Origin: Aquilaria yunnanensis
Lineage: Eukaryota; Streptophyta; Magnoliopsida; Malvales; Thymelaeaceae
Assembly: GCA_039654915.1 (NCBI GenBank)
Contig: CM077594.1
Span: 108,948,893-109,012,892, forward strand
Direction: 5' to 3'
Length of the DNA: 64,000 nt
The notes beneath the pieces are model-generated. The model worked only from the letters and a program-made list of their open reading frames with translations. It was not told the origin of the DNA and made no database searches. The position numbers were made by a program, and so were the translations under genes. Of the stretch, positions 10,553 to 22,448 are shown in pieces. Numbering within the stretch: position 1 is the stretch's first letter; each line of letters opens with the position of its first letter.

Positions 10553-12052
10553 TTAAATTTGGTCGTTGGAGTAGGACTCGTAGCTGCGAAGCCTCCGTGA
10601 GTTTGAGTGGGTTGGACCACGTTTTGGTGGGCGCGGGTTCAAGCGAATGAAGGTGTAAGCACATCCCGCCAGCAGAGTCCCAGTAACCGGTCCAACAATA
10701 TACACCCAAATTGCTTCGTAGTACGAACTTGCTATTGCCGGTCCAATGGTCCTCGCTGGATTCATCGACCCACCTGATATAGGCCTGTCCAGTGCCAAAT
10801 TAATCAAAACCAAAATTTACTACTTGTTAATTATTAGGTTAATCTGTATATATCAACCTTATGTTATTAATCAACTACTATATGATTAATAAGACTTTAA
10901 CTGGTAATTGAAATTATGAATATCTCATGCATGCATGCATGCATGCCACCAACCGGAATTAATTCGACCAAGGTTATATATGGATGTAAGTAATGTGGTG
11001 ATGATGATATTGGAAAATGTTTAATTAAAGATTTTATCATCAAAGAGAACGGCTGGCTTGTTATGTTCTGGTCGATCGGATATATATAGTAGGAAAGAAA
11101 GAATGTTAGCTACCCAGCAAAGATTGAAGTTATGCAAACAGCGGAACCAACAGCTAAACCTGCCAGCTCTCCCACCTGTCAGAATTAGACGGAATGATTA
11201 GAAATTAATCAAGTCAATTATGTCTCGATCGTATATCCTGACAATTATTACTTAATGGTAGTTAATTAGTGCTCCACATAGGCACGATTAAGTATCTATA
11301 TACCGCTCCGGGGGCGTTTTTGGATCCGATGTTGTCTGTCGCGACAGCCAAAGTGACGAACATCATGTTAAAAGTGACCACTATCTCCGTGACCAGAGCT
11401 TGGAGCTCCGTCCCGGACGGCGAGGTGGTACCGATGAGTTTGATCGGGTGCAACAGCGCACGCAACGTGAAGGCCGACGCCGTCGCTCCCGCCACCTGCG
11501 CCGCCCAATAGAAGGGCACGTGCTTGAAAGGGAAATGCCTGAAGCTGGCGAAAGAGAGCGTGACGGCGGGGTTCATGTGGGCGCCTGAGATGTGGCCGAC
11601 GGCGTAGATCATGACCGTCACTATAAGCCCGCCAACAATGGAAGCTCCCAGCTGCGAAATCCGCTTGTCATCCGTCGAGCTGATCGCGGCCGCCCCGCAG
11701 GTCGCGAACACCAGCAGAAACGTCGCGATCACCTCCGCAACGACCTGCGCTCGAACAGACCATGCACCTCAATTGAACACATTTGCATGATTTACTTGTC
11801 ATGTGACCTAAATACTTAGAAAAGCGAACTGCTAGCAGTAACTCAATTAAAATGTACCATTAAATAATTTTTTATTTATTAAAAAAAAAAGTTTAGGGCA
11901 AAAATGTTAGCATAATGAGAGACCTTTCTCCAAAACAAAACAGGATAGTGGTCTAGGAAGGATTTGAGGAGTGTAGTTTTTGTTGTGCTTGGTTGAGGGG
12001 TCGGATAGGCAGGCGAAGGTTGGTCGACCGGGATGATCTGGTCACCTGCCAT
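10553..12052 (-). CDS. NIP2/Lsi1-like aquaporin (NIP group III) with widened NPA spacing
   Basis: Four exons with GT-AG introns: 12052-11924, 11744-11304, 11175-11114 and 10784-10553, giving 287 residues (rice Lsi1 has 298). The protein is a six-helix plasma-membrane channel of the nodulin-26-like group. The first pore motif is [13 protein letters not shown] and the second is [13 protein letters not shown]. The selectivity filter reads Gly (IVGGLIV, helix 2), Ser (LAVGSAV, helix 5), Gly and Arg (loop E). That is the NIP-III set, linked in the family to silicic acid, boric acid and arsenite uptake. Oddly, 115 residues separate the NPA motifs; silicon-permeable members have 108. The extra seven (within [10 protein letters not shown]) sit at the end of exon 2 in the cytoplasmic loop before helix 5, and no earlier donor would remove them. 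The start is the first in-frame ATG, just after the leader. No frame damage is seen. Confidence 0.93.
10926..10946. repeat. (ATGC)n microsatellite in the last aquaporin intron
   Basis: Five uninterrupted CATG/ATGC units form an RY-type (CATGCATG) palindromic tract inside the third intron of the aquaporin gene. Confidence 0.8.
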
Positions 12053-12151
12053 TGTTGAGGACTTCTTTTGTGAGCTAAAGCTCAAGGAAGGGGGAAGCGC
12101 TAGCAAATGATTGAGAAGGCCCCGATTTCTGGTGTTGGCTAATTTAGTGTC

Positions 12152-12160
12152 TATTTATAC
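12152..12160 (-). promoter_or_regulatory. TATA box of the aquaporin gene
   Basis: Read on the minus strand, TATAAATAG lies about 100 bases before the ATG at 12052, implying a start near 12125 and a leader of roughly 70 bases. The position is textbook; the start site is inferred. Confidence 0.65.
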
Positions 12161-15100
12161 TAACAGAAACGGAAGGGTCTATGTATTTGTATATTTGAAA
12201 ATGTTGGTAATTGTTTCCATTACTGTCACAAAAAAAAAAAAAATGATCATGTGTTAATTATCCTTTTTTTTTTTTAACAGCAAGACAAGAAACTTTTGTT
12301 AATGAATGAGGGATTGTTGTTTTAATTAATTAGTTTCGTGCTGGCTAATGGGGTTGACATGTTCGCACACGTCTCACAAGGTAAGAACTCAGACGAAGCA
12401 AGCCATCGACTACCTGGCTGGCTGGAATGTTGAAGGACTTTGATGAGTTCATTAAATACCTAACAGTCAGCTTCCAAAATGATCACAAGGATATAGGTAT
12501 CTTTCTTTCGTACTGGACATGTCGAGACATGTTAATTTTTTCTGCAACTTAAAAAAAAAAAAAGAAAGAAAAGAAGAATTTTTGCGACTGTGGACACCGA
12601 TTAATTAGAAATCAAACTCTCATGTGAATCGGTTTATTCATAGAAAGGGTCAATAATTTGGTAACAGTTTTCAAGATAAATATGTATGAGAGCTTCGAAA
12701 AATTCTTTTAGCGATGGAGGAGGATCAGTGAGGTGTTGTGTAGGGGTTTTCCACTCTTATAATCCAAGCATGCTTAATTTGTCAGAAATTTTTTTCCTTC
12801 TAAAGCATGATTATTGTTATTGTCTAACCATTAAATTAATTTGTTTGTGTGCAGAACTTGGTAAGCCTCTAATAATGATTAAGTCCTTTTATTAGTGCTA
12901 TATATACTCTAATTACGCTGATCAATGGACAACGTTTGATGATGATGAGCGAAATTCCCCGCAGACGTACGTAAATGAGTTGTGCTTGAGAAGATTTTTG
13001 TCAGGTTTAGATTAGTATTATGATGACGAATTGAGGCAGAGTCTAGTAAGTTATGACCTCAGAAGACTACCAATATAAGGCAAGTTAATTAACTAGCCTG
13101 TAACTTTCAAAGGATAATTTCGTTGCTGATAGTGACAGAGCATTAGACTTTACTAATTATATACTGAAAATAAACAAAATACCCCATAAAACAGGATTAA
13201 CTATTCAAACGACCGAGTAGTATATTATATATGTTTACAAGAGTACGTACTAATTAGTGTAGGTTTCTTCTGATGACGGTACATTAGTGCCCTCCAATTG
13301 TCAGAAAAATAAAAAAAATAAAATAAAAGAATCGTATGCTTGAATCAATTAGGGTTTTTCGCATGATTCTATCTTCATAATCAAATTGGGACCCTATATC
13401 TTTGGAGAGTGGTCGTTGACCACTGCTATCCGCCAGTAGTGAAGCTTTCGGTGAGTGAAGCCTCCTATTTCAAGTTAACTGGGAGTTTAATTCTTCTAGT
13501 AATCAAATCCAAATCCTCTTCCCCATTTTCCCTGTCTCCTTCTTATCCCTTATCCTATTTTTATGCCACGTGTAACCATTCTAACACTAGAGCTAACAAG
13601 CAAGCAACGGTTGGAAATGGAGTCTCACTTCCGTTAAACCATGCAAACCCGAAAAGAAAAAGAATTCAAGAAAAAAAAAGGGGCGGTGATAGAAAGTTAT
13701 GCGTAGAAGACCAAACCTAACCGCAACCATGGTCGACCGAGCTTCTCCAAGCTTTGATTTGTCCAATTGCTAAGTCGTCTTTCCCTCTCTAGCCCGAATC
13801 TTCACTTGGTGGTTTTGTTTTCCACTATTTGGTTTACTTCCTTCTCAGGCATGAGTCATTTGATTATTTTCTATTTTCCCATATACTGGTTGTGTGGGAG
13901 TGCAGGAAACCTTGATAGATTCATCACAAATGTTTAAAACAAAGGGCAAAAGCAGGCTTGGGAGGCTGTATATGTAATATAGCTTGGTTAATATGGAGAA
14001 AAAGAAACAAAAATCTTTTTCTGGGGTTTGGTTTAACAGGAATAAGACTCTCCGCCTCCCTCCATTGCTTGTAAACTCCAGAACTAGATGTCAGTTAAGT
14101 GGCTACAAATGGCATTATGATAGGATAGAGGACAGGAAGGGGATAGGGAAAATGGGGACATGGGACTTGGTTCCCTAGTAATTATAATAGTAAGAGGCAT
14201 GATCAATTTCTTTTTCTTTTTCTTTTTTTGTAATTTTCACTGTAAATATTAAGAGAACCTTTTCTCATTCATGGGTGTAGAATTATTTAGATCCAAACTA
14301 CACTAAATTGTGCATGCATAGTTTTAACCATATTTTACTTTTGTTGTGTGATGGGTGTTTAGAGAATTTTTCTCATCAAACATTATGTCCACAATAACTC
14401 ATGCCGTATATATGCATAAATGATTTAGTGAAATAGATCCAACTACATATATGGATTTCAGCACCCAATTTAGAGATTATTAATGCATTTATCACAGCTA
14501 TGGTTTATTTGGCGATCAGATTGTACAACTTTTTTCTCTGTGGACCAAAGTATCTAAGACAAGGTAAAGCCTCTTCCATATGTGTACACAAACGTTAGGT
14601 ATGTTAATTTCAGGATCTCTTCGTCACTTTATAAATTAGTTTATATATCCGGAATTTTTATGAGATTCCAAATTTTATTAAATATGAGAAAATAATATAT
14701 ATTTTAATCATAAATATGAATAATTATTAATAAAATTATTATTATAAAAAAATAATTTTAAAAGTAACAAATTCATCCCAACATGGTCTAAGTAGCAACA
14801 ATAAATTCATAAATTAACGTCAAACATTTTTATTAAAAAAAAATTCATGACAAATCCTTATCTTCCACAAATTAATGTTACTTGAGGTTGTCTTAATTAA
14901 GGGTACTCTACTAATGGTTCGTACATATGAATGCATTATTGTAACGTTATGATCTGGGTGACCTAAAGTGGGAGTGGGAGCAAGAGCGGGAGTGGGAAAG
15001 CGTCTATTTGTAAAATGTACATATATAAAAGCGCCATGAAAGCGTCTTCATTAAATTATTATTTATATTAAATTTTATGTACACAAAGTCATAGATTACA

Positions 15101-15269
15101 TATTTTCAAAACATTAATTAAAATTTATATGCTACTTTTATTTCTATCTATTATACATTTAAATCAATAGTATAACGAATTGATTCAAAAAATTTAAATT
15201 TCCCAATTTGTGAGAAAAATGAAACAAATCAACATTTTTAAATTAATTAGGTCCCTTTTTAATGCTATA
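12161..15269. other. Intergenic DNA, no gene recognised
   Basis: This includes the promoter-side flank of the aquaporin gene. Open frames at 12686-12895, 13409-13720 and 13984-14178 show no family motif, and no TIR or LTR pair was found. The part from about 14630 to 15250 is very AT-rich. Confidence 0.5.
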
Positions 15270-15616
15270 CCAAGTACTAATGGTGGCCACTGGGCTGGGT
15301 CGACCCGGACTCGACTCAGGTCAAACCCGGCCTGGCCCAGAATGGATTGGACTCAGACAAAGGCAAAGCGAGTTTGGGCCTAGAAGAGGAGGGGAGCCCA
15401 AAGTTGGTGGACTGGCCCACAATTCGCACAAACGTGGGAGTCGACCGTTCGCATTCCGTCGGCAGTTTCAGATTTTTTCAAAAACATGGCAAAATTACAC
15501 CCCCCCCAACGGCTCCAAACATTTTTTTTGACCTCCAGACTTTTTTACCCTTAGTCAACAGCCACTAACGGCTAGTTTTTGAGGGTTTTATGGGGAAAAT
15601 GAATTTTTTCTTCTCT

Positions 15617-15625
15617 TATAAATAG
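15617..15625 (+). promoter_or_regulatory. TATA box of the hAT transposase
   Basis: TATAAATAG lies about 170 bases before the presumed transposase ATG at 15795 and is followed by a pyrimidine-rich leader, as in plant hAT elements. Confidence 0.5.
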
Positions 15626-15794
15626 GCAGCTTCCTTCCCATACTTCCTCACTCCAATCTTCTATTCTCCAATCTCCTTTAATATTCTCTTATTCTCTCTA
15701 CTATCTCTCTCTCTAAGTTTATTAATCTTTCACTAATATTTTCTTAATTGCCTCTTAATCATCTTTCCATCTCTTCAATTATTTTCTTCCACTA

Positions 15795-17955
15795 ATGGCT
15801 TCACGAGGGAAGAACTCCGACAAGGGCAAAGGTGTTGCCTTATCTTCATTCGACATAGGGGTCAGTTCATTTTTCCGAGGACGTGTGTTTTGCAAAAATC
15901 GAGGCTCGCATTCACAAGAAATTCCCGACAATGATCCAAACATCGACATGACAGCATATGACCATGGCCTTAACGATCAACTCTCTGATGATGATGTTAA
16001 AGAAATTGCACTGACCCAAGTCGGTGCCAAGGCATCCTAATCGACGCCACAAAGCGAGCGACCCGAGTGGAGTCAAGTGAAGAGCGGGAATTTGAAGGCT
16101 TCCGTTTGGGCGCATTTTGATCAAGTTTGTGAAGGCGAAACGAGGTATGCCAAGTGCAAACATTGCGACGACAAATTTGCACACAAATTGAACTTCGGGA
16201 TGGGCACCCTCACAAGGCACTTGAGTAAAGTCCATGGAGACATCGGTGGCATTTCCGGTGGACAAACACAACTGACGGGTTTTGGCAGCTCCAGCGGTTC
16301 AAGTATTTTTTGATTTAATCCAGAAACTGTTAAGGCAAGGTTTAATTAATTGGATGATGATTACTAAAAAACCATTTAGTCAAGCTGAGGATGAACACTT
16401 AGAAAGATTCATCCAAGAAAATTTAAATCCTGCTTATAAAAAAACATCTAGGCAAAGGGCTAGAAGAGAAAACTTTAAACTGTATAAAGTTAGGAGAAAT
16501 GATTTACAAGCATATTTTTCTACTGTTGATCATTATCTATCATTTACATTTGATATGTGGACATCTCCAATAGGACAAAATTATTATTGTGTAACTGCTC
16601 ATTCGATAGATGATGAATGAGTTATTCAAAAATGGATAATTGCTTTTAAATGTATGGAATTTGATCATACGGGTTGGAATATTTTTAACTGCATTATTGA
16701 AAGTTTGCGTGAATTTTTTGTTGCCGATAACATTTTTTTTATTTCTTTTGACAATGCTTCAAACAATGATGCGGCGGTGAGAGAATTGATAAAAGAAATA
16801 AAACCACCGCTTGATGGAAATTTTTTTCATTTTCGTTGCTTATGTCATATTTTGAATTTATGTGTCCAAAATGATTTACAACAACTACATAACCAAATTG
16901 AGCCAATTTGGAATGCTTTACTTTTTGTTAAAACAACGAACAAATTGACTCGTGAATTTAAAATGTTTTGTATTGAAAATGAGGTGAATTTTTCTTGGAA
17001 AATAATTAAAATCGATTGCCCCACTCGATGGAACTCAACATTTGAAATGTTAAATAACGCTCAATCATAGGTAAATCTTTTGACTCGCTTTGCGAACTCA
17101 AAAGTTCAAGGCAACTGGCTAACGGATGAGGTTTGGGAAAAATGTTTTAAGTTAGTTGAATTGCTTAGATATTTTTATGAGGCAACAAAATTTTTCTTTG
17201 GGGTTTATTACCCAATAGTGCATCAAGCAATATTATATTTTGTAAACATTGTCTATGTTTTCCACCAATACAAGGACGATGAGTTTTTGAAACCAACTGT
17301 TGAAACAATGCAAAAGAAATGACTTGATTATTTTCAACAAATCCCACAAATTTATCTTGTTGCATGTGCATTAGATCCAAATGTCAAAATCACGGGTTGT
17401 CTGCAATTGTTAGAAGCATATTATCATACATATTTAGGTCAAGCACAAGTTTCTGCACTTGCTATTTCTGCTGAAGCTGACCACAATTTGAGAGAGTTAT
17501 ACAAACTCTACTCCGTTAAGCATTCTGATAAGGTTAGGTCATTCGATCCAACACCCGCCTGACATTCCATCTTCTCATTATCATCAAGGTTCAACCCAGC
17601 GGCGAATATCTTCAAATGACCGAGACCTACAAACCCGGGATTGGTAGAATGGGATGATTACCTCTGCATTTCATTTGAAAACAATGAGGAAGACAACCTT
17701 GAGTGGTGGAAGAACAAAAGAGAAAGATTCCTGATCTTATTCATACTGGCACAAGAGATTTTGGCAGTTCCAGTCTCAACTGTCGCCTCCGAGGCCGCAT
17801 TTGCTGCAAGGAAACTAGTTATCTCGGAGAAACGAGCAAGACTCACACCTCAAGCTGTTGAGGTTTGCGTTTATAATCGGGATTGGGCGCTTGCTGCTCT
17901 AAGGAAACAATATATTAAAAGCTCCGATGATGAGGTCCCTTCTGATAATGACTAA
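15795..17955 (+). pseudogene. hAT transposase (BED zinc finger plus hATC dimerisation domain)
   Basis: It would be roughly 700 residues if open. A BED zinc finger lies near 16080-16250, with VWAHFDQV, a CKHCDDKFA zinc motif and LTRHLSKVH. An RNase-H-like core follows at about 16380-17300, with FDMWTS, ISFDNASNND, FRCLCHILNLCVQ and DCPTRWNSTFEML. The C-terminal hATC dimerisation domain is at 17640-17900 (LEWWKNKRERF, then LAVPVSTVASEAAF). hAT transposases cut and paste elements with 8-bp duplications. Stops at about 16038, 16312, 16618, 17068 and 17320, with further stops near 17560 and 17620, break the frame, so this copy should be inactive. Segments between the breaks are well conserved, implying moderate age. 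Confidence 0.88.
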
Positions 17956-18333
17956 CAAGAGTAGATCGTAGGTTTTCATTACAAATTAAAGAATGTACTT
18001 GATCTGATTATGCTGTTAAGTACAAATCTTAAGTTTTACCTTTTCATTTTTTTCCATAGAACGTTTTGCCATTTTCAAGTGTAAGGCATGTTTTAAATTA
18101 CGTAAGTGCCATTTGACTTTTTTATTAATAAAATTTACAACGGCATTGGTCTTTCTTCTAAACAAATATATATTTCATAAAATTACTATCAAACAACGAT
18201 TGAAAACATATTAAAATGTATTTTTTTTAAATCGGATTAATTTGGCCCAGCTCGAACCCGGCACGGCCCAGACCTACCCCGCTTTAACGCGGGCCGTGCC
18301 CGGGTCAGTCAACCGGCCACCACTACCATGTGC

Positions 18334-18521
18334 CAATGAGCCCAATTCATTTACCCAGAATAAAAACAAAGCCCAATTCAATTTCTTTGTTGACTATTTG
18401 ACCAGTTTTATCTCCCTCTCATCGTCTTCTTTTTTCTTCTGTTCTTCATATTCTAATCTCCCTCCCTCATTTGCGCAAGTAGCACAACTCTAAACTTTCA
18501 TCCCCCTCTCTGATCACATCA

Positions 18522-18559
<38 letters not shown>

Positions 18560-19622
18560 TCATCACATTTTTTTTGGCTTGCAACTCTTTCTTTCTTGCT
18601 TGTCGGCTTGCATCTCAGGCTCTTCTCTCTCTCTCTTCTCTGTTCTTCTTACTCACAAGGGAGCATAGATGCACTTGTTTCACTACATGTGTATAACAAA
18701 GAATATTGAGAATAATTATCATAATATGTCTATTTATGTATATATGTATGTATGTATAAGTAGTTTAAATACAGTGTTGGCACGAGAATCATGAGTTTGA
18801 AATAAACAAAATAACTTAATAATTGATTTAAATAAAATAAAGGATAACAATATTATTTACTATAAATAATGTTTTATAAATACAACAATTAGAGATGTCA
18901 AAAATTATTTGGTTTCAACTAATTGGGATTATATACAAAAGTTGAACAAGAATGAACATTTATATGAGCAATATAATTAGGGATGCTAAAAAAAATCCTA
19001 TGCTCCTTGACTAAACCTCCTAAACTTGAATTCATTCTTACTCACAAAATCATAGAAAGAGTATAAGTTCAACTAATCTTAAACTCATCCTACTCATAGT
19101 GCTCATCTTGAATTAGTATATATTATATACAAAATATGATCTTTATAAAAAAAAAGGTAATAATTAAATATAAGTTATCTTACATTATTTTATTTTATAG
19201 TATTTATATTTTATTAATTATTTGCATGTACATAGTTTCTTATAGATACACATAAAATACATGAAAATAAAACTAAAATAACATCATTTATATGTCAAAT
19301 GAGTGGATGGATTGGACTCACATACTCAAAGATGGGCATTACCCAAATCCACTTAGTCCCAGTATAGTGGCATTCTTTTATTAAAGTTAATATATAAGAT
19401 TTGGACAAGTTGCATGGATAGTCTACAATTTTTAATTATCATACTATATTGGTCTCTAACCTATTAACAGTTCTATTTTGATCCTAAAAATATTTCATTT
19501 TATTCCTCATTGGATAGAATTGCTAAATCATAGTAATCATTTGATAGAAATTTTATATTCTAATTCCAACTATTTGGAAAAAATCTTTTGGTAAATTCAA
19601 TTTGTACAATATTTTTTTTTAT
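18334..19622. other. AT-rich intergenic DNA
   Basis: No gene recognised. It contains the (TC)n tract and a TATG-rich patch near 18730-18760. The segment at 19390-19520 contains phrases such as CTATTTTGATCCTAAAA, common in plant transposon ends, but no partner was found. Confidence 0.5.
18525..18556. repeat. (TC)n microsatellite
   Basis: Sixteen uninterrupted TC units, within a longer pyrimidine-rich tract. Confidence 0.9.
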
Positions 19623-19631
19623 ATTTAAGTG

Positions 19632-19860
19632 TGGAAAATTCCTCTGGGGGTCTCTTAGCTTATTTTTTGTGTCATAAATGAGTACATTACCTTAATGTTG
19701 TTTTATCAAAGTACCATACCTTATTATGCGTATCCGAATTAGGTATTTTCTATCCATTTCATTGTCAAAATGGATTAATTTTGCTGACATGTTATAATTT
19801 CAATCTAATCAGTAGTGATTGAGGCTTCTCTGGATCACATTTATCACTAATTTCAATTAC
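19632..19860 (+). repeat. Left terminal inverted repeat of MULE-1
   Basis: It pairs with the reverse complement of 32380-32612 over its length, roughly 70-75% by eye, with several small indels. Confidence 0.8.
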
Positions 19861-20344
19861 ATGGCATGGTTTTATGCTCTCCAGGGACCCACTATGCCAT
19901 CGTGGACCATCATGAGATGGAAAGAGTGCATGAGCACAATTAATATACTGAATGACCCTTACTCCACCTCTCAGACTCTGCAACTCCCTAATTCTTGATG
20001 ATTGAAAAAACCCTAAATTGAACGAAACTTGCAAAAACTGTTCTTTTTTTTAAGTTGATCATTGCTTGTGATGAATTAGTTGATTGAGTCTGAAGGGAAC
20101 GAGTGAGAGAAAAAGATAGGGAAAAAGTATAGAATCAAAAAATGGAGACAAAGAAAGGACGATGAAGGTGACTAGCATCACAGCAAGTTGCTAAACTACA
20201 ATTGTGTGGTGAATGTCATGGAATGTTAACAAATGGTGGCTAGTGGTGGGGGAAGAGAGACCGGTTTGATTCTTTAAAATGGTTTTGTCGTTGTATAAAA
20301 GTTGACTCATGTTTTGTTGCATTTTTTTGTTTTTGTTGCAGAGA

Positions 20345-21830
20345 GAAATGACCCTTGGTTCACAGTAAAAATCCATCACAGTGGACGCTTCACTAACTTG
20401 CCTTGGAAAGCTTACATTAGGGGTGTCGAGGATTATTTTGACCTATGACACATGGATAGGATTAGCTAGGTTGACATCGACGAAAGGATAGGGGAATTGG
20501 GGTATGAAGGCTTCATGAACTACCAGTGGATGACCCCAAACTTTGATGCTGAGCCTAATGCAATCCTTTTTAAGGATAGGCTTAGGGAATTAAATTTAGA
20601 TGCAGATGCTCATGAATCTTCCGCTTTATCACAAGATCAACATATATGTTATATGTTTAAGTAGATAAAAGATAATTAAGTGTGAAATTTTTTTTGTGAA
20701 GCAGATCAAAGCTTCATTGTCTTCTTCAAATGAAAAGTTGGTTGAATTAGATGAGGAATATGAGTCAAAAAAAAAAGAAAAGGGAAAAAAGTACTTGGTA
20801 GAAAAAGAGTTCAAGTATCAGGTATTGGTAGGCGTTTGTGTCTGCCTGGTTCGTCTGTGGTGAATGAAGGCAATAAGAAGAAGGATATTGGTATTGAGTA
20901 GGAAGTGTAAGCAGGGGTTGTTTATAAAGACATAACAAATGTGATAAAATAAGGAGATGTCGGTGTTGAGTAGGAAATGTTGATATTGATAGAATTGTTG
21001 AAGTTGTTGGTCTCAGTGTTGGGGTAAAGACAGAAGCAGAGGCAAAAGAAGAGTATGAAAGGCATGATAATGATAGGGTTGATGATTATGAAGGTAAGAA
21101 GGACTCTAATTCAGAAAGTTGTCAAATTAAGTTCGAAGAGAGTTTTAATGAAATTTTGGGGCAAGATGAGGGTATCAATGTTAGTGTAAGGATTGATAAA
21201 TGTGTTGATAAGTTGAATAGTGGTGCCGGAGATGAAGGTGATGCTGGTGAATCAGAGCATCCCAGTTTACCAAAAGATGATATGTAAGAGTTGCTAACTG
21301 GACAATAGGATACACATTTAGAAGAAAGAGATATTCTAATTATGCATCCTTTAATGATGGATTGGACAGTATTCATAAGGAAAGTAATGAAGAGGAAAAT
21401 AATATTCTTATATTCAATCAGGAGGCTAATATGAAGGACCTAAAATTCCTTCTGAGAATGGGATTTTCTTTTTATTTGGTTTTGAAAGAAAGCTTTGAAG
21501 TCACATTCTAGCAAGAATAATTATAGTATTGAATTCATAAAAATTGACAAGAAAAGGCTAAAGGTTGTGTGTGGGGAGAGGTACAATTTTGTGCTGACTA
21601 TTGGGAAGTATGGTAAAGGACCAAAAGTTCAGATAAAGAGATTGGATTACCAACATTCATTTGCAAGGGTTGTAAATAACAAGTAGGCCACGTATGACTG
21701 GATTACTAAGAACAGGGTTCCCAACAAGGAGTTGGAAGAGGTAGAGGGTGTCCAAAAAGCTAAAGGAACCTCCAATAGACCCATTTAGGATGTATTTAAT
21801 GGATGTGATTAAAGCTTAGAATTTTGGTTG
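20345..21830 (+). pseudogene. MULE-1 transposase remnant (MURA-like N-terminal half)
   Basis: The frame is broken, but two regions are recognisable. At 20345-20640 is the N-terminal plant-mobile/PB1-like segment of MURA-type proteins (IHHSGRFTNLPWKAY, then GELGYEGFMNYQW). At 21480-21710 is the MuDR DNA-binding region (NYSIEFIKIDKKRLKVVCGE, later a QIKRLDYQHSFARVVNNK-like stretch). Between them is an acidic linker, as in the family. The MULE catalytic domain, SWIM finger and C-terminus are absent, so the gene was truncated before or after the retrotransposon insertion. There is a probable intron near 20645-20704, with an AG acceptor before ATCAAAGC. It cannot encode an active transposase. Confidence 0.75.
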
Positions 21831-22448
21831 CTTTTTGGTGTACAAAATGAATACATTTATGGAATTGATGGGCATGTGATTGAAGCTTAGCTTTCTGGTG
21901 AAAATTATAAACATGGAGTTCTTTTGCTTGTAACAATAGACTTTTGGTCATATGTTTTTGGTTCATATAATGATGGATTGTAAATTAACTATAATGATGA
22001 CACTTCTATGCCAAAATCATTTAAAGGATTGCAAATTGTGCTTTGATTTTGGTCTTTAAAATGTACAAAGTTGAATGTGCTAAAATATGTCATTATGGGC
22101 AGCAAATTTACATATGCACAAAGGTCAAAGAAACAATCCACTAAGATCCTCATATTACACCCCGTGGCACCCCATTATTAGCCCAAACTCTCTTTACATA
22201 CACATTAGACCATTCTCACCCCAATTTATTCTTAACCTTCATTCTTACACCTTTAACCTATCTTATTCAACTTGCCTTATTGATACTTATAAAACAAGGC
22301 ACACCCATGTTAGAACCAAAGTAACGTTTAGCATATTTACTTTTCTCTCCACTTTTGTCACTTTCTTCTTCAATTTCCTCTTCCTTTCACATCTTTTCTT
22401 CACCCTAGATTCTATTTCTTTTACTTTTTCAATCTACACCCTCACTTC

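Larger units (their letters stand above)
15278..18325 (+). mobile_element. hAT (Ac-like) transposon, full length but decayed
   Basis: The ends match as inverted repeats (TAATGGTGGCC on the left, TAGTGGTGGCC read inward from the right), followed by GGGCCG/CCCGG-rich subterminal sequence on both sides. Target duplications are 8 bp with two differences (CCAAGTAC at 15270-15277, CCATGTGC at 18326-18333), consistent with an old hAT insertion. The single gene inside is on + and has in-frame stops, so the element is structurally complete but no longer autonomous. Confidence 0.85.

Noticed and set aside
11262..11819. Plus-strand open frames across the aquaporin exons
   Set aside because: They are antisense shadows of the GC-rich second exon of the minus-strand NIP gene.
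13409..14178. Open frames of 103 and 64 residues in intergenic DNA
   Set aside because: No motif, no splice structure supporting a gene, and composition of ordinary spacer.
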